DNA of 64,000 nucleotides from an uncultured Gammaproteobacteria bacterium (GCA_913061515.1 CAJXSF010000003.1:54912-118911), one strand, 5' to 3'; positions 1 to 12,580 are shown, numbered from the stretch's first letter. Notes: generated from the letters alone by a model not told the origin. Made by a program: numbers and translations.

Positions 1-468
1 TACTAATTGCGGCCCATCGTAAAAGCCAAAAAACTGCGTTGTTTCAGTCTTAGCCTCGATAAAATTGTCGTATTGTTCTTGTGAGGGCGGGTACATATCG
101 CCATCAGCATGACGGGTTTCAATATAGCGACAATATAAATCGAAGATCGCTGGGTCATCGAGTTGTTTAAGGGGTTTAACGAGAAGATCTTGGTTGCGTT
201 TCCACACTCGTTTAAAGCGACGGCTCTGGCTGAAATTGCGCACTTGTATGCGACAAGAGATACAAGCCTGGCACGACTCGCAGCCTGGGCGATACAGGTG
301 GGTGCCACTACGACGAAATCCCGCACTCAACATGCGACTATAGAGAGGTTTTGAGATCGGGACTTCAGGGTCTAAAAAGATAGTGCGGGCTTGCCGTTCG
401 GGTAAATAGCTGCATTCATGCGGGCTAGTTTGATAGAACTGTAGCTTTTGAATCTCTTCAGATTGCAA
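1..468 (-). CDS. bpt: Aspartate/glutamate leucyltransferase, partial (3' end outside window)
   Basis: Bpt transfers leucine from Leu-tRNA to proteins with N-terminal Asp or Glu, marking them for ClpAP in the N-end rule pathway; it is cytoplasmic. The minus-strand frame reads [17 protein letters not shown], then [19 protein letters not shown] with the Cys-rich N-terminal motif of the ATE/Bpt family, then [11 protein letters not shown]. 156 codons are visible and the rest lies before base 1. No ATG opens this frame. The likely start is TTG at 468, overlapping the end of aat by 11 bases, so the pair is probably translationally coupled. Family proteins are about 235-250 residues, so roughly two thirds is present. 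The aat-bpt order is standard in gammaproteobacteria. The exact start is the main uncertainty. Confidence 0.85.
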   Translation of the reverse strand, partial: MQSEEIQKLQFYQTSPHECSYLPERQARTIFLDPEVPISKPLYSRMLSAGFRRSGTHLYRPGCESCQACISCRIQVRNFSQSRRFKRVWKRNQDLLVKPLKQLDDPAIFDLYCRYIETRHADGDMYPPSQEQYDNFIEAKTETTQFFGFYDGPQLV

Positions 469-1165
469 GGTGTTCGAGCTCCATTTGCCAATGACCGTCA
501 CGGCCTTTGAGATCTCTGCAATGCTCAAGCTGCTTGATGAACTCGCGCCGTGACATATCAACTGCCCCTAGGCTGCGTAGATGCTCGCTGGGAACTTGGC
601 AATCAATCAGTTGATAATGCCAAGCTTGCAACTGTTTCACAAAGTAGATGAAAGCAATCTTAGACGCATTGTCGCGCAAACTAAACATCGACTCGCCAAA
701 GAAGAGTTGCCCCATGGCGATTCCATAAAGGCCACCGACTAGCGCGTCGCCTTCCCAAACCTCAACCGAATGGGCGATTCCTAGCGCATGCAATTCACAA
801 TACGCCTCCTGCATCTCTGGCGTAATCCAGGTGCCAGATTCTTCCCGCACTTGTGCACAGTGTTCTATCACTTCGGCAAAGGCGGTATCGAGTGTAACTT
901 TGAACGCTTGTTTGCGCAGTAGCTTGCGCATGCTGCGAGAGATTTTCAATTGAGCAGGCTCTAAGGCCATGCGTTGTTCGGGAGACCACCAAAGTATCGG
1001 TTGATCGTCTTGATACCAAGGGAATATGCCAGAACGATAGGCGTGAATAAGGCGTTCGGTGCGCAAATCGCCCCCAACGGCCAAAAGGCCGTCAGGGTCT
1101 TTCAATGCTTGCTCCACCGGAGGAAAGTCCAAATAGGTGTCGCTCAACCATGGTGGGTTGATCAT
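458..1165 (-). CDS. aat: Leucyl/phenylalanyl-tRNA--protein transferase
   Basis: Adds Leu or Phe from charged tRNA to proteins with N-terminal Lys or Arg, creating an N-degron read by ClpS/ClpAP; cytoplasmic. The 235-residue length is normal for the family. Family signatures visible: the N-terminal FPP...[10 protein letters not shown] segment, [19 protein letters not shown], and the GNAT-like core with [30 protein letters not shown] and FFGESMFS. It sits 18 bases downstream of trxB and overlaps bpt, so trxB-aat-bpt is likely one transcript. The same neighbourhood is known in Pseudomonas. Nothing unusual seen. Confidence 0.96.
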   Translation of the reverse strand: MINPPWLSDTYLDFPPVEQALKDPDGLLAVGGDLRTERLIHAYRSGIFPWYQDDQPILWWSPEQRMALEPAQLKISRSMRKLLRKQAFKVTLDTAFAEVIEHCAQVREESGTWITPEMQEAYCELHALGIAHSVEVWEGDALVGGLYGIAMGQLFFGESMFSLRDNASKIAFIYFVKQLQAWHYQLIDCQVPSEHLRSLGAVDMSRREFIKQLEHCRDLKGRDGHWQMELEHLAI

Positions 1166-1183
1166 TGTGCTAATCCGTTGGGA

Positions 1184-2405
<1,222 letters not shown>

Positions 2406-4733
2406 TTGAAAAATAAACCCCAAAAGAAAGTCAATAAAGAACAGCAGCTTAAAACCGTGACTCAACGAATTCTTAGAGAAGCGTCACTCATACTCAGTTT
2501 CCTCGTGGGGCTGTTTCTGCTTATTGCATTGATTAGCTATTCGCCTAGCGACCCAGGCTTTACCACTACGGGCAGTGGCCAGGATGTCGACAACGCGGTA
2601 GGGCAGTCGGGCGCATGGATCGCCGACTTATTGTTTCACCTGTTTGGTTACTTCGCGTATTTATTCCCTCTAGCGTTGGGTTTGAAGGCAATTGGGTTCT
2701 TGCGCCAGTCCGAATCTACCGAAGAGCCCTTCTCATGGCCTATGTTTAGCCTGAAAGCCACCGGGGTGGTGCTGCTGGCCGTTGGCGCTTGTGCATTGGC
2801 TACGATGCATTTTGAGATCGATCAGAACGTGCCTTGGCTGGCCGGTGGGGTGATTGGCTCGATGATGGTCAATGTTACCGTGCCGATCTTTGCAGTATTG
2901 GGCAGCACTTTATTGTATTTCGCGCTTTTCCTGTTGGGTTTAACCATTAGTGTGGAGATCTCTTGGGTCAAGCTTGTCGATCAAATTGGCGCTTATACAC
3001 TGCGCTCGGCTTCATGGCTAATGCAGGCATGGTCTAGCTGGCTCACTAGCAAGAAAGAAGAATCCGATACAAGGCAAATCAAGCAGACGCGCAAGAAGGC
3101 CTTGGATACCTATATCGAGAAAGAGAAAAAGCGCATTCCTCCCACCATTGCGCCAGTGGTTAAAAAGCCCGCTGTTAAAAGCGCGCGGGTTGAAAAAGAG
3201 CGGCAAGGACGTTTATTCACTGCTCCCAACCCCGGGGATCTGCCAGCGATTGCTTTGTTAGACGAGTACAAAGGCGAGTCTAAACCTGGCTATTCAAAAG
3301 AATCCCTTGAGGCAATGTCGCGCCTGTTAGAGATCAAGCTTGGCGATTTCGGTATCGAGATTCAAGTCACCGAAGTGAATCCAGGCCCGGTGATTACTCG
3401 TTTTGAAGTACAGCCGGCCCCTGGTATTAAAGCCAGCCGTATCACGAGCCTAGGCAAAGACCTAGCACGCTCTTTGGCATTAGTGAGCGTGCGGGTGGTA
3501 GAGGTCATTCCCGGTAAGACGGTAATTGGTATCGAGATTCCGAACGAGCACCGAGAAATGATCATGCTTAGCCAAGTGCTAGCATCACCGGATTTCGACA
3601 AATCCTCCTCCCCAATCAGTATGGCGCTTGGGCACGATATCGTTGGCAAATCGATGATTGTGGATTTGGCGAAGATGCCGCATCTTTTGGTTGCGGGAAC
3701 CACCGGTTCTGGTAAGTCGGTGGGGATCAACGCCATGATCCTCAGTATCTTGTTTAAATCCACACCCGAACAGGTGCGGATGATCATGATCGACCCAAAA
3801 ATGTTGGAGCTGTCGGTTTACGATGGTATTCCCCACCTATTGACCCCAGTCATCACCGACATGAAAGATGCGGCCAATGGCCTGCGTTGGAGTGTGGCCG
3901 AGATGGAGCGTCGTTATAAGCTGATGTCAGCGCTTGGTGTGCGTAATTTGGCTGGTTACAACAAGAAGGTTACCGACGCGCAAAAGGCCGGTCAGCCTAT
4001 CGTGGACCCATTGTGGCGCCCCGACCCAATGCAATTGCTAGAAGACCAAGAAGCCCCGATTCTTGAATCTTTGCCGATGATCGTCGTGATCGTCGATGAG
4101 TTGGCCGATATGATGATGGTAGTCGGCAAGAAGGTAGAGGAGCTGATTGCCCGTATTGCACAAAAAGCGCGAGCGGCGGGTATCCACTTGATTCTTGCAA
4201 CACAACGGCCATCTGTCGATGTCTTAACAGGTTTGATCAAAGCTAATATTCCTACACGTCTGTCTTTCATGGTGCAGTCTAAAATCGACTCTCGCACCAT
4301 CTTAGGCGAGGGCGGTGCAGAACAACTACTGGGTAATGGTGACATGCTGTTTATGCCGCCAGGCGGTGGTGTCGCGACGCGTGTGCATGGGGCTTTTGTG
4401 AGCGATGATGAAGTTCACCGTGTGGTAGCAGATTGGAAGTCGCGCGGCGAGCCAGTCTACATCGAAGAGATCACCCAAGGCGCCGATGAGCGCGACTCTG
4501 GCGGTTATGGTGATGAAGAGGGCGGTGGCGAAGAATCAGATGCGCTTTATGATGAAGCCGTGGCCTTTGTCACTGAAACGCGCAAGGCCTCTATTTCGGC
4601 TGTACAGCGCAAATTGCGCATCGGGTATAACCGTGCGGCACGCATGATCGATGCGATGGAAGCGGCTGGAGTGGTTACTGCTATGGGAACCAACGGGGCA
4701 CGTGAAGTCATCGCGCCGCCACCACCTCGTTAA
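2406..4733 (+). CDS. ftsK: DNA translocase FtsK
   Basis: Septum-anchored hexameric DNA pump that moves chromosome termini at division and activates XerCD at dif. 775 residues. The N-terminal domain has about four transmembrane segments (residues ~25-190), then a short charged linker (~215-280) much shorter than in E. coli. The motor follows, with Walker A GTTGSGKS at about 431-438 and Walker B IVVIVDELADMMMV. The C-terminal winged-helix gamma domain, about the last 65 residues, recognises KOPS. The start is a TTG; the closest in-frame upstream codons lack ATG or GTG before a stop. lolA starts 5 bases after the stop, so ftsK-lolA-rarA-crcB-serS-cysG probably share transcription. Confidence 0.96.
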   Translation: MKNKPQKKVNKEQQLKTVTQRILREASLILSFLVGLFLLIALISYSPSDPGFTTTGSGQDVDNAVGQSGAWIADLLFHLFGYFAYLFPLALGLKAIGFLRQSESTEEPFSWPMFSLKATGVVLLAVGACALATMHFEIDQNVPWLAGGVIGSMMVNVTVPIFAVLGSTLLYFALFLLGLTISVEISWVKLVDQIGAYTLRSASWLMQAWSSWLTSKKEESDTRQIKQTRKKALDTYIEKEKKRIPPTIAPVVKKPAVKSARVEKERQGRLFTAPNPGDLPAIALLDEYKGESKPGYSKESLEAMSRLLEIKLGDFGIEIQVTEVNPGPVITRFEVQPAPGIKASRITSLGKDLARSLALVSVRVVEVIPGKTVIGIEIPNEHREMIMLSQVLASPDFDKSSSPISMALGHDIVGKSMIVDLAKMPHLLVAGTTGSGKSVGINAMILSILFKSTPEQVRMIMIDPKMLELSVYDGIPHLLTPVITDMKDAANGLRWSVAEMERRYKLMSALGVRNLAGYNKKVTDAQKAGQPIVDPLWRPDPMQLLEDQEAPILESLPMIVVIVDELADMMMVVGKKVEELIARIAQKARAAGIHLILATQRPSVDVLTGLIKANIPTRLSFMVQSKIDSRTILGEGGAEQLLGNGDMLFMPPGGGVATRVHGAFVSDDEVHRVVADWKSRGEPVYIEEITQGADERDSGGYGDEEGGGEESDALYDEAVAFVTETRKASISAVQRKLRIGYNRAARMIDAMEAAGVVTAMGTNGAREVIAPPPPR

Positions 4734-4738
4734 TTTGG

Positions 4739-5401
4739 ATGATCATTATGCGTAGTGCATTTACTCTTCGTTGTTTTGTATTTCTTGGCCTGTGCGTGGC
4801 CGGAATCAGTAAACCTTATGCACAAGACAGCGCAACGCAGGAGTTGTCAGACTTACTGGCCTCAATCAATACTTTCGAGGCCGATGTCCGGCAACTCATC
4901 GTCGAGTCAACCGGGGGTATTCTCGAAGAGAGTGTCATTCGTTTTAAAATGAAACGGCCCCATGGCTTTTATTGGGAGACCATAGAGCCTTATCCTGAAC
5001 TCATCGTCACTGACGGTCAGTCCCTGTGGAACTACCAGCCAGATCTATTGCAGGTGAGCATCGAAGATTGGGATTCCGAGCAATCCGAACTAGCGGCGCA
5101 GTTACTAAATGGGCAAATTGCGCAGATCGAGGCGGATTACTTTATTAACGGCGGTGATGTCGGTAATGGCGAAGCCTATGAATTTATCCTAGAACCCCTG
5201 GACCCTACAAGTTTGTACGAGCGGGTGACCTTGTATTTCCGTGAGCGTACTCTTAATTCGATTCACATCGATAACGGCAACGGGCAACGAACGTTTTGGG
5301 AATTTTTCGATCATCAGATCAACGAAGGAATCGATGACAGCGAGTTTGTTTTCGAGATTCCTGCGGATATCGACGTGCTCGACAATCGCAGTGCACCGTA
5401 A
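4739..5401 (+). CDS. lolA: Outer-membrane lipoprotein carrier protein LolA
   Basis: Periplasmic chaperone that takes mature lipoproteins from LolCDE at the inner membrane to LolB at the outer membrane. 220 residues with a signal peptide ending near KPYAQ, in line with the usual ~205. Family features visible: FxAxVRQ near the mature N-terminus, the [11 protein letters not shown] segment matching the conserved MxRPGxFRWE pattern, and [18 protein letters not shown] second in-frame ATG at 4748 gives a more compact signal peptide; no strong Shine-Dalgarno separates the two choices. It sits between ftsK and rarA, as in E. coli and Pseudomonas. Confidence 0.94.
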   Translation: MIIMRSAFTLRCFVFLGLCVAGISKPYAQDSATQELSDLLASINTFEADVRQLIVESTGGILEESVIRFKMKRPHGFYWETIEPYPELIVTDGQSLWNYQPDLLQVSIEDWDSEQSELAAQLLNGQIAQIEADYFINGGDVGNGEAYEFILEPLDPTSLYERVTLYFRERTLNSIHIDNGNGQRTFWEFFDHQINEGIDDSEFVFEIPADIDVLDNRSAP

Positions 5402-5421
5402 ATTTGCCACACAGAGGCCCC

Positions 5422-6795
5422 ATGTCTGAGTCACTTTTTGACGACCTCGACGATCACAGCCCAGTAAGTGATACGGCGGCATTTCAGCCGTTGGCCGCAC
5501 GCATGCGCCCGCAACAACTCAGTGACTTCATTGGCCAACAACATCTGCTAGGGCCAGGCAAACCGCTTGGCGAAGCCATTCGCCGTGGACTGCCGCATTC
5601 GATGATTCTTTGGGGGCCGCCTGGGGTAGGGAAAACAACGCTAGCACGGATGCTTGCGCATACCAGCGGTGGTCATTTCGAGAGCATCTCGGCAGTGCTA
5701 AGTGGGGTTAAAGAGATTCGAGCTGCGGTTGAGCGCGCCCAGATGCTGCGCCGGACCAAAGGCACACCAACAGTGCTGTTTGTCGACGAGGTCCACCGGT
5801 TTAATAAGAGTCAACAGGATGCGTTTTTGCCCCATGTCGAAGACGGCACGCTGATCTTCATTGGAGCCAGTACGGAAAACCCCTCTTTTGAACTCAATAA
5901 CGCCTTATTATCTCGCGCCCGTGTGTACCTACTTAAATCCCTCGATGAGCAAGCCTTATTAGAACTGATTGAACTGGCGGTGAGCGACTCTGAGCGTGGG
6001 CTAGGCAAGCAAGCTATAGAGATGGACGAAGCGGTTAGGCGTAAAATCGCTAATGCCGCTGATGGCGACGCTCGACGGGCGTTAAATCTGCTTGAGATCG
6101 CGGTCGACTTGTCTGAGATCAAAGACGGTAAGCAGCACATCGATCTGGAAGTCATCGAGCAAGTCTTGCTTGGCGGGAGCCGCCGTTTTGACAAAGGCGG
6201 TGATGCTTTTTATGAACAAATCTCTGCGCTGCATAAGGCTGTGCGTGGCTCTAGCCCAGATGGCGCGCTGTATTGGTTTGTGCGGATGTTGGACGGAGGC
6301 TGTGATCCGTTATATATTGCCCGCCGATTAGTCCGCATGGCCAGCGAAGATATCGGCAATGCTGATCCAAGGGCTTTGCAAATGGCGATGTCAGCTTGGG
6401 ATGCGCAAGAACGCCTCGGTAGCCCCGAGGGTGAACTGGCGATTGCTCATGCCGTGCTTTATTTAGCTAGCGCGCCGAAGAGTAATGCAGTGTATAAGGC
6501 ATTTAATGCCGCGCGCGCACTTGTCGTCAAAGACCAGTCTCACGATGTGCCAATTCATTTGCGCAATGCACCAACGACGCTAATGAAGTCGCTCGATTAC
6601 GGAACGCAGTATCGTTATGCGCACGACGAGCCCGGGGCTTATGCCGCCGGTGAAAATTATTTGCCTGAACCGTTACAGGATGAGCGATTTTACTATCCGA
6701 GTGAATACGGCCTAGAGGCGAAAATTCGTGAAAAACTCGACTATTTGCGCGAGCGTGATGCACAAAGCGATCAACAGCGATATGCCAATGATTAA
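5422..6795 (+). CDS. rarA: Replication-associated recombination protein A (AAA+ ATPase)
   Basis: Clamp-loader-like AAA+ ATPase (RarA/MgsA, homologue of WRNIP1/Mgs1) acting at stalled forks in the cytoplasm. 457 residues from the ATG at 5422. This start is preferred over an upstream in-frame TTG at 5404 because CAGAGG sits just ahead of it. Walker [10 protein letters not shown] is at about 66-74 and Walker B is [16 protein letters not shown]. Sensor region [18 protein letters not shown], then the helical tetramerisation part with [11 protein letters not shown] and [13 protein letters not shown]. The C-terminal segment has [11 protein letters not shown] and the [11 protein letters not shown] motif typical of RarA. 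Normal length. Confidence 0.96.
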   Translation: MSESLFDDLDDHSPVSDTAAFQPLAARMRPQQLSDFIGQQHLLGPGKPLGEAIRRGLPHSMILWGPPGVGKTTLARMLAHTSGGHFESISAVLSGVKEIRAAVERAQMLRRTKGTPTVLFVDEVHRFNKSQQDAFLPHVEDGTLIFIGASTENPSFELNNALLSRARVYLLKSLDEQALLELIELAVSDSERGLGKQAIEMDEAVRRKIANAADGDARRALNLLEIAVDLSEIKDGKQHIDLEVIEQVLLGGSRRFDKGGDAFYEQISALHKAVRGSSPDGALYWFVRMLDGGCDPLYIARRLVRMASEDIGNADPRALQMAMSAWDAQERLGSPEGELAIAHAVLYLASAPKSNAVYKAFNAARALVVKDQSHDVPIHLRNAPTTLMKSLDYGTQYRYAHDEPGAYAAGENYLPEPLQDERFYYPSEYGLEAKIREKLDYLRERDAQSDQQRYAND

Positions 6796-6816
6796 AAGAC
6801 AAGGGCAGGGGCGAAC

Positions 6817-7191
6817 ATGATGGTTTCATTAGCGGTAGCCTTCGGTGGTGCGTTCGGTGCAGTGTCGCGCTATTGGTTAATGACGTTAGTGAGCTCGCTT
6901 GCCTCTCATCGTTTTCCTTGGGCAACCCTTGCCGTTAATGTCATTGGTTCGTTTCTTATTGGAATGCTGTACATTGTCATTAGCGAAAGAATGCTGTTGT
7001 CAGAGCAATGGCGCGCTATTTTGATTGTTGGCTATTTAGGAGCGTTTACGACTTTTTCGACGTTCTCATTGGATGCTCTGATGTTAATGCAAGAAGGTTT
7101 TTTCGTGCAGGCCTTCAGTTATATTTTAGCTAGCGTTGTGCTTTGTTTAGCGTGCGCTTGGCTCGGTATCGCATTTATGCGAGTCCTTTAA
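6817..7191 (+). CDS. crcB: Fluoride ion channel CrcB/Fluc
   Basis: Small inner-membrane dimeric channel that exports fluoride. 124 residues with four hydrophobic segments. Family motifs visible: GGAFGAVSRYW at the N-terminus, FPWATLAVNVIGSFLIG containing the pore Asn, and GYLGAFTTFSTFSLDAL with the conserved Phe/Thr-rich pore stretch. ATG codons at 6817 and 6820 are both possible; AGGGGC lies just upstream. It is embedded 21 bases after rarA and 33 before serS, so it is transcribed as part of the operon. There is no room for a fluoride riboswitch directly in front of it. Confidence 0.95.
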   Translation: MMVSLAVAFGGAFGAVSRYWLMTLVSSLASHRFPWATLAVNVIGSFLIGMLYIVISERMLLSEQWRAILIVGYLGAFTTFSTFSLDALMLMQEGFFVQAFSYILASVVLCLACAWLGIAFMRVL

Positions 7192-7209
7192 TTCACACAC
7201 AACGATTAA

Positions 7210-8499
<1,290 letters not shown>

Positions 8500-8513
8500 A
8501 AGGTAATTAGTGA

Positions 8514-9923
8514 ATGGAATTTCTTCCTATATTCCTCAATGTTCGTTCGCAAAACTGCGTAGTAGTTGGGGGCGGCGAAGTTGCATATCGCAAAGCCGTA
8601 TTACTGGACAGGGCTGGCGCTAGGCTTAGGGTCGTCGCACCGAAAATCTGCGAGCCCCTCGAAAAGCTAGTGCTAGCAGGCGCAGGCGAAATGCACATCC
8701 GAGCGTTCAAAGAAAGTGATCTGGACGGTGTGTTTCTCGTTGTGGCTGCAACAGATGATGAAACTGTGAACCAACAAGTGTCCGAATTGGCCAAAAATCG
8801 AGGCCTGCCTGTTAATGTCGTGGACAAGCCAGAGTTGTGCAGTTTTATCGTGCCATCTATTGTCGACCGCTCACCAGTTGTGATCGCTATTTCTAGTGGT
8901 GGCACGTCCCCCATATTGACGCGACAACTCAAAGAAAAGATTGAAGCACTCATTCCGGCCACCTATGGTCGTCTCGCGATGCTGCTAGGCAAATTTCGTG
9001 GGCGCGTGAAATCCGTGGTTACCGACTTTACTAGCCGTACACGTTTTTGGGAAAAACTCTTGTCAGGGCCAATGCCGGGTATGGTATTGGCCGGTGATGA
9101 GGTGGCTGCCTGGCGCTATATCGAAAAACAACTGGGTGAGTCCGATCAATTAGCCGTACAAGGCGAAGTGTTTTTGGTAGGGGCGGGGCCTGGTGACCCA
9201 GATTTGCTGACTATTAAAGCCTTACGTTTGATGTATGAGGCCGATGTCGTATTGTACGATCGTCTGGTCTCCAAAGAAATTATGTTGAAAGTGCGCCCTG
9301 ATGCGGAAAAGATTCATGTTGGCAAAGCCCGGGCGAATCATTCTGTGCCACAAGAGCAAATCAATGAGATGTTAGTGCGACTGGCTAAAGAAGGGAAAAA
9401 AGTACTACGTTTAAAAGGCGGTGACCCCTTTATCTTCGGCCGTGGCGGTGAAGAGATCGACCGCTTAGCGCAGGAAAAAATCCCCTTTCAAGTAGTGCCA
9501 GGAATCACCGCTGCCTCAGGCTGCGCCGCCTATGCGGGTATTCCATTGACCCATCGAGACTGTTCGCAGTCTGTGCGCTTCGTGACCGGGCATTTGAAAG
9601 ATGGCAGTATCGATCTGGATTGGGACAGTTTAGCCAAGGAGCATCAGACGATAGTGTTCTATATGGGGTTGGTGGGCTTAGAGAAAATCTGTGAATCGCT
9701 TATCAGCCACGGAGCCGAGCCTGATCTACCAATCGCGCTAGTGCAGCAGGGCACTACGGAGACGCAGCTAGTATTAAGAGGGACACTCGCTACGATGCCG
9801 GCGCTAGTGCTTGCCAATGAAGTCAAAGCGCCAACGATCATCATCGTAGGAAGGGTTGTGGCCTTGCAGTCGAAGTATGCGTGGTTTCGAAAAGAGGCGC
9901 TATTAGAAGATAGCGCCGACTAA
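8514..9923 (+). CDS. cysG: Multifunctional siroheme synthase
   Basis: Makes siroheme, the cofactor of sulfite and nitrite reductase, from uroporphyrinogen III. The 469-residue fusion has two parts. The N-terminal CysG-B half (precorrin-2 dehydrogenase/ferrochelatase, ~1-210) has the NAD motif VVGGGEVAYRKAVLL and the FIVPSIVDRSPVVIAISSGGTSP segment. The C-terminal CysG-A half (SUMT methyltransferase, ~217-469) has FLVGAGPGDPDLLTIKAL, VLYDRLVS, LRLKGGDPFIFGRGGEE and PGITAASGCAAYAGIPLTHRD. This is the E. coli-type fusion. It lies 14 bases after serS, with AAAGG ahead of the ATG. Confidence 0.97.
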   Translation: MEFLPIFLNVRSQNCVVVGGGEVAYRKAVLLDRAGARLRVVAPKICEPLEKLVLAGAGEMHIRAFKESDLDGVFLVVAATDDETVNQQVSELAKNRGLPVNVVDKPELCSFIVPSIVDRSPVVIAISSGGTSPILTRQLKEKIEALIPATYGRLAMLLGKFRGRVKSVVTDFTSRTRFWEKLLSGPMPGMVLAGDEVAAWRYIEKQLGESDQLAVQGEVFLVGAGPGDPDLLTIKALRLMYEADVVLYDRLVSKEIMLKVRPDAEKIHVGKARANHSVPQEQINEMLVRLAKEGKKVLRLKGGDPFIFGRGGEEIDRLAQEKIPFQVVPGITAASGCAAYAGIPLTHRDCSQSVRFVTGHLKDGSIDLDWDSLAKEHQTIVFYMGLVGLEKICESLISHGAEPDLPIALVQQGTTETQLVLRGTLATMPALVLANEVKAPTIIIVGRVVALQSKYAWFRKEALLEDSAD

Positions 9924-9929
9924 AGACCT

Positions 9930-11045
9930 TTAGTCGATTAAGTCGAATTCCTTGCTTAGTATATCCAGAATTTCTTGTTTAGGATTTTCTGAAAGCGTCA
10001 CAGGTTCACCGATAATTTTTTCAGCAATACCTAGGTAGGTTCGCGAGATTTGCATTAGCATCGCTTCTGGCAATGCATTGTCGCGTGCGAGTGCTTCACG
10101 CTCTGGCATCCGATCCTTGTTCAACAAAATGTCTGGGTCTGGGAAGTAGTTTAACAATTGCTGTCGGAACTCCTCTTTGGATTTTTCAATTACCTTGCCT
10201 TCACGGTAGGACGGCCCATCCCATATGCGTGATGAATCCGGCGTGCCGACTTCGTCCATATAGATGAGTTTTTCTTGGCCTTGTGCGTCAGTGACATATC
10301 CAAACTCGAACTTAGTATCGACAAATACTTGGTCGATTTTCCCTAGTTCATTGCTGATAACGTCAAACCCTTCGCGCAATAGCTTTTCGTATAAATCGAT
10401 ATCCTCAACTTTACGGAAGTTAAATGCCGCATAGTTGTGTTCAATGTCTTGACGCTTGATGTTGACGTCGTCGGCCTCTGGCACGCCAGGAATGCCTTTT
10501 AGGATTCCTTTGGTCGATGGAGTAATCAGCAGCTCAGGTAGTTTTTGATCTTTTTTCAAGCCGTCAGTGATCTTGATGCCACAGAACTCACGCTCGCCTT
10601 TGGAGTAAGCGCGCCACATAGAGCCTGTTATGTATTGACGACAAATCGCCTCAATCATCACTGGGTTTGCTTTCTGCACGATCCAAACGAACGGGTGGGG
10701 GATCTCTAAAATATGACTGTCGGCGAGACCTTGTTCGCGAAATAAACGGAACCAATGATTAGAAATGGCATTAAGTGCCGCGCCTTTGCCGGGAACCCCG
10801 TTTAAACCATCTTCACCATGCCAGATGCAGTCAAAGGCAGAAATACGGTCACTGATGACCATGATGGCCAATGGCGCATCGGCGGCCACATCGTAATGGC
10901 GTTCTTTGATTAAACGAGCGCTATCTTCAGGAGTGAGCCAATAGACAGAGCGAACTTTTCCATTATGCACAGCTTGATTCGTGCGAATGGGTAGGTCGTT
11001 GTTCACCGCGAGTACGGTGTCGGCAAGGCGCTTTACAGGGCTCAT
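9930..11045 (-). CDS. purC: Phosphoribosylaminoimidazole-succinocarboxamide synthase (long form)
   Basis: Purine pathway step 8: ATP-dependent joining of CAIR and aspartate to give SAICAR. 371 residues, the long bacterial form rather than the ~237-residue E. coli type. Visible SAICAR-synthetase features: KVRSVYWL at the N-terminus, [14 protein letters not shown], the [17 protein letters not shown] segment, and [11 protein letters not shown] with [15 protein letters not shown]. It converges on cysG with six bases between stop codons and no obvious terminator. Nothing unusual in the catalytic segments. Confidence 0.95.
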   Translation of the reverse strand: MSPVKRLADTVLAVNNDLPIRTNQAVHNGKVRSVYWLTPEDSARLIKERHYDVAADAPLAIMVISDRISAFDCIWHGEDGLNGVPGKGAALNAISNHWFRLFREQGLADSHILEIPHPFVWIVQKANPVMIEAICRQYITGSMWRAYSKGEREFCGIKITDGLKKDQKLPELLITPSTKGILKGIPGVPEADDVNIKRQDIEHNYAAFNFRKVEDIDLYEKLLREGFDVISNELGKIDQVFVDTKFEFGYVTDAQGQEKLIYMDEVGTPDSSRIWDGPSYREGKVIEKSKEEFRQQLLNYFPDPDILLNKDRMPEREALARDNALPEAMLMQISRTYLGIAEKIIGEPVTLSENPKQEILDILSKEFDLID

Positions 11046-11132
11046 AAGCTTATGTCCTGAATCTAAAATGGGCGGTTTAAAAAAGATCGCGAATTATAGC
11101 AGATATGCATCGCTCGTATAGACTAAAAGGCA

Positions 11133-11471
11133 CTAAAAACAATTGCTTGGGCGAGGTAGCCCCGCTAGTTTGCTGGCTGTCAGTGCAGGGTTTCCAGGGA
11201 ATAATTTCATTAGATAGATGCTACGGCCCTTATCGCTGCCGAGATCTCTTGCCACTAGCTTTACGAAGGGGCGCGTGGCAGGGGAAATACCGTGTGTTTG
11301 ATAAAATGCCCGCAACACTTCAAGCACTTCCCAATGTGCTGGGGTCAATGTGATGGGTATAGCGGCTGCTAACTGTTCAGCAACCTCTGGGCTCCAGTTA
11401 GACATATCTCGCAGGTAGCCGTCTTTGTCCAGTGGGATCGACGCTTTGTTTGGCAGCTGCAAGGATCTCAT
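11133..11471 (-). CDS. tusE: Sulfurtransferase TusE (DsrC family)
   Basis: Accepts persulfide sulfur from TusBCD and passes it to MnmA for 2-thiouridine in tRNA wobble positions. 112 residues from the ATG at 11471; a longer reading frame would run back into tusB. The DsrC/TusE fold is recognised from DKDGYLRDMSNWSPEVAEQLA, the LTPAHWEVLEVLRAFY segment and the C-terminal GLPRPSNCF, with acceptor Cys111 as the penultimate residue. A second Cys typical of dissimilatory DsrC is absent, which favours the tRNA-thiolation role. Last gene of tusDCBE. Confidence 0.92.
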   Translation of the reverse strand: MRSLQLPNKASIPLDKDGYLRDMSNWSPEVAEQLAAAIPITLTPAHWEVLEVLRAFYQTHGISPATRPFVKLVARDLGSDKGRSIYLMKLFPGNPALTASKLAGLPRPSNCF

Positions 11472-11476
11472 CGGGC

Positions 11477-11764
11477 TTAGGACCAGCTGACACAGCGCTG
11501 GTGCTGGCACACCAAGTCGACAAAGCCATTATAGTCTACAGTCTTTATAGTGCCAGAGAGAGTGGAAGCATCTAGGCCGCGAGCAAGCAAGTCTTCATGC
11601 AGAGCATAAAGAGCCACTCCTTCTAAAGGGCTTTGGCAGAGCTGGGAGCTGGCATAGACGCCATCTTCGATGAGAAGGATGCTATCGCCATTGCGCGCGA
11701 CCTTTAAGCAGCTGCTTAAGGCAGAGTGCGTTGAAGTTTTATTGATGGTATGGAGAGTGCTCAT
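11477..11764 (-). CDS. tusB: Sulfurtransferase complex subunit TusB (DsrH family)
   Basis: Subunit of the heterohexameric TusBCD relay for tRNA 2-thiolation. 95 residues, normal for the family. DsrH-like features: MSTLHTINKTS at the N-terminus and the DSILLIEDGVYA strand-loop. It overlaps the end of tusC by four bases, so it is translationally coupled, and ends five bases before the tusE start. No catalytic Cys is expected in this subunit. Confidence 0.9.
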   Translation of the reverse strand: MSTLHTINKTSTHSALSSCLKVARNGDSILLIEDGVYASSQLCQSPLEGVALYALHEDLLARGLDASTLSGTIKTVDYNGFVDLVCQHQRCVSWS

Positions 11765-12132
11765 AGTGTGAATACTACGTCAGATTCGCGAATAAGTTCG
11801 GCGATTGTATTAGCTTGCACGCTATGCACGGGAACAACAAGTTCTTCACAGTTTAGGCCACGCTCCTGCAAGTCGTTGGCGTTGACGTACAAATCATTAA
11901 CCTCATACAGCGGTAAAGCAGTAAACGCGGCACTTAAGTCTTTTGCATCGATATGACTAGGCGCTTGGCCTTTTTTCAGTTGCCAGACGCCATCATCCAT
12001 GAAGATGAAGTTAATTTTTTGCTCGAACACCGCTGCAGACAAGACCATGTCTAAGCAGGCTTTTGCCTGCCCATGACCATAGGGCGTAGAACGCGTGATA
12101 AAGGTGATGGTTTTAGCGGTGTTTGTGCTCAT
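11761..12132 (-). CDS. tusC: Sulfurtransferase complex subunit TusC (DsrF family)
   Basis: Structural subunit of TusBCD. 123 residues from the ATG at 12132. That start is chosen over the ATG at 12144 because GGAGG lies about six bases ahead of it and it gives a product closer to the usual ~119 residues. DsrE/F-like fold: ITFITRSTPYGHGQAKACLDMVLSAA and FIFMDDGVWQL. It overlaps tusB, and its start falls immediately after tusD. Part of tusDCBE. Confidence 0.91.
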   Translation of the reverse strand: MSTNTAKTITFITRSTPYGHGQAKACLDMVLSAAVFEQKINFIFMDDGVWQLKKGQAPSHIDAKDLSAAFTALPLYEVNDLYVNANDLQERGLNCEELVVPVHSVQANTIAELIRESDVVFTL

Positions 12133-12133
12133 C

Positions 12134-12526
12134 TTAGCCTCCAAAACTCACGACGCGGTCGGATTCGATGCTGGCATCAACCAATTGGCCTAGGCCTGAA
12201 AGTGTGAATTGTTCGGCCAGATTAGAGGCTGGCTTCTCATATCGTGCCGCTTCTTGAGCGTCGAGTATCCCTCGTTTGAGCGCTGAAGAGACGCAAGAGA
12301 TGGCATCGATCTGATGACTTTCAATCAGCGTGCGCCAGGCAGCGATTAAGTCGAACTCATCCTGAGCCTGTGTGCTGAGCAAAGAGCTGTTGTGAACGCC
12401 ATCGTAGTAAAAGAATAAACGATAGATCTCGTGGCCAGCCGCTAACGCACTCGCGCTAAAGCGATATGCCGAATAGGCCGCTTGAGAGGAGTAGGGGGCT
12501 GAGTGCACAAGGACAGTTAATTTCAC
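12134..12526 (-). CDS. tusD: Sulfurtransferase TusD (DsrE family)
   Basis: Catalytic subunit of TusBCD: takes persulfide from TusA and passes it to TusE. 130 residues. The active Cys is C78, in SCVSSALKRGI, the same position as in E. coli TusD. Other family features: VLVHSAPYSSQAAYSAYRFSASAL and LFFYYDGVHNSS. First gene of tusDCBE, just downstream of the terminator that ends yccA, so the Tus genes probably have their own promoter or use read-through. Confidence 0.94.
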   Translation of the reverse strand: MKLTVLVHSAPYSSQAAYSAYRFSASALAAGHEIYRLFFYYDGVHNSSLLSTQAQDEFDLIAAWRTLIESHQIDAISCVSSALKRGILDAQEAARYEKPASNLAEQFTLSGLGQLVDASIESDRVVSFGG

Positions 12527-12544
12527 AACATGAGCTCGCTAAAT

Positions 12545-12580
12545 TAAAAAAGCCCCGGTAAAGACCGAGGCTTTGTAGTA
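12545..12580 (-). terminator. Rho-independent terminator after yccA-like gene
   Basis: On the minus strand a GC-rich stem (GCCTCGGT pairing with ACCGGGGC, loop CTTT) is followed by a run of T residues. It lies between the yccA-like stop and tusD, so it separates the two transcription units. Confidence 0.85.

Noticed and set aside
5404..5421. TTG start for rarA
   Set aside because: ATG 5422 has the ribosome-binding site and matches the family N-terminus.
6796..6816. Fluoride riboswitch ahead of crcB
   Set aside because: Only 21 bases separate rarA and crcB; no crcB-motif RNA fits.
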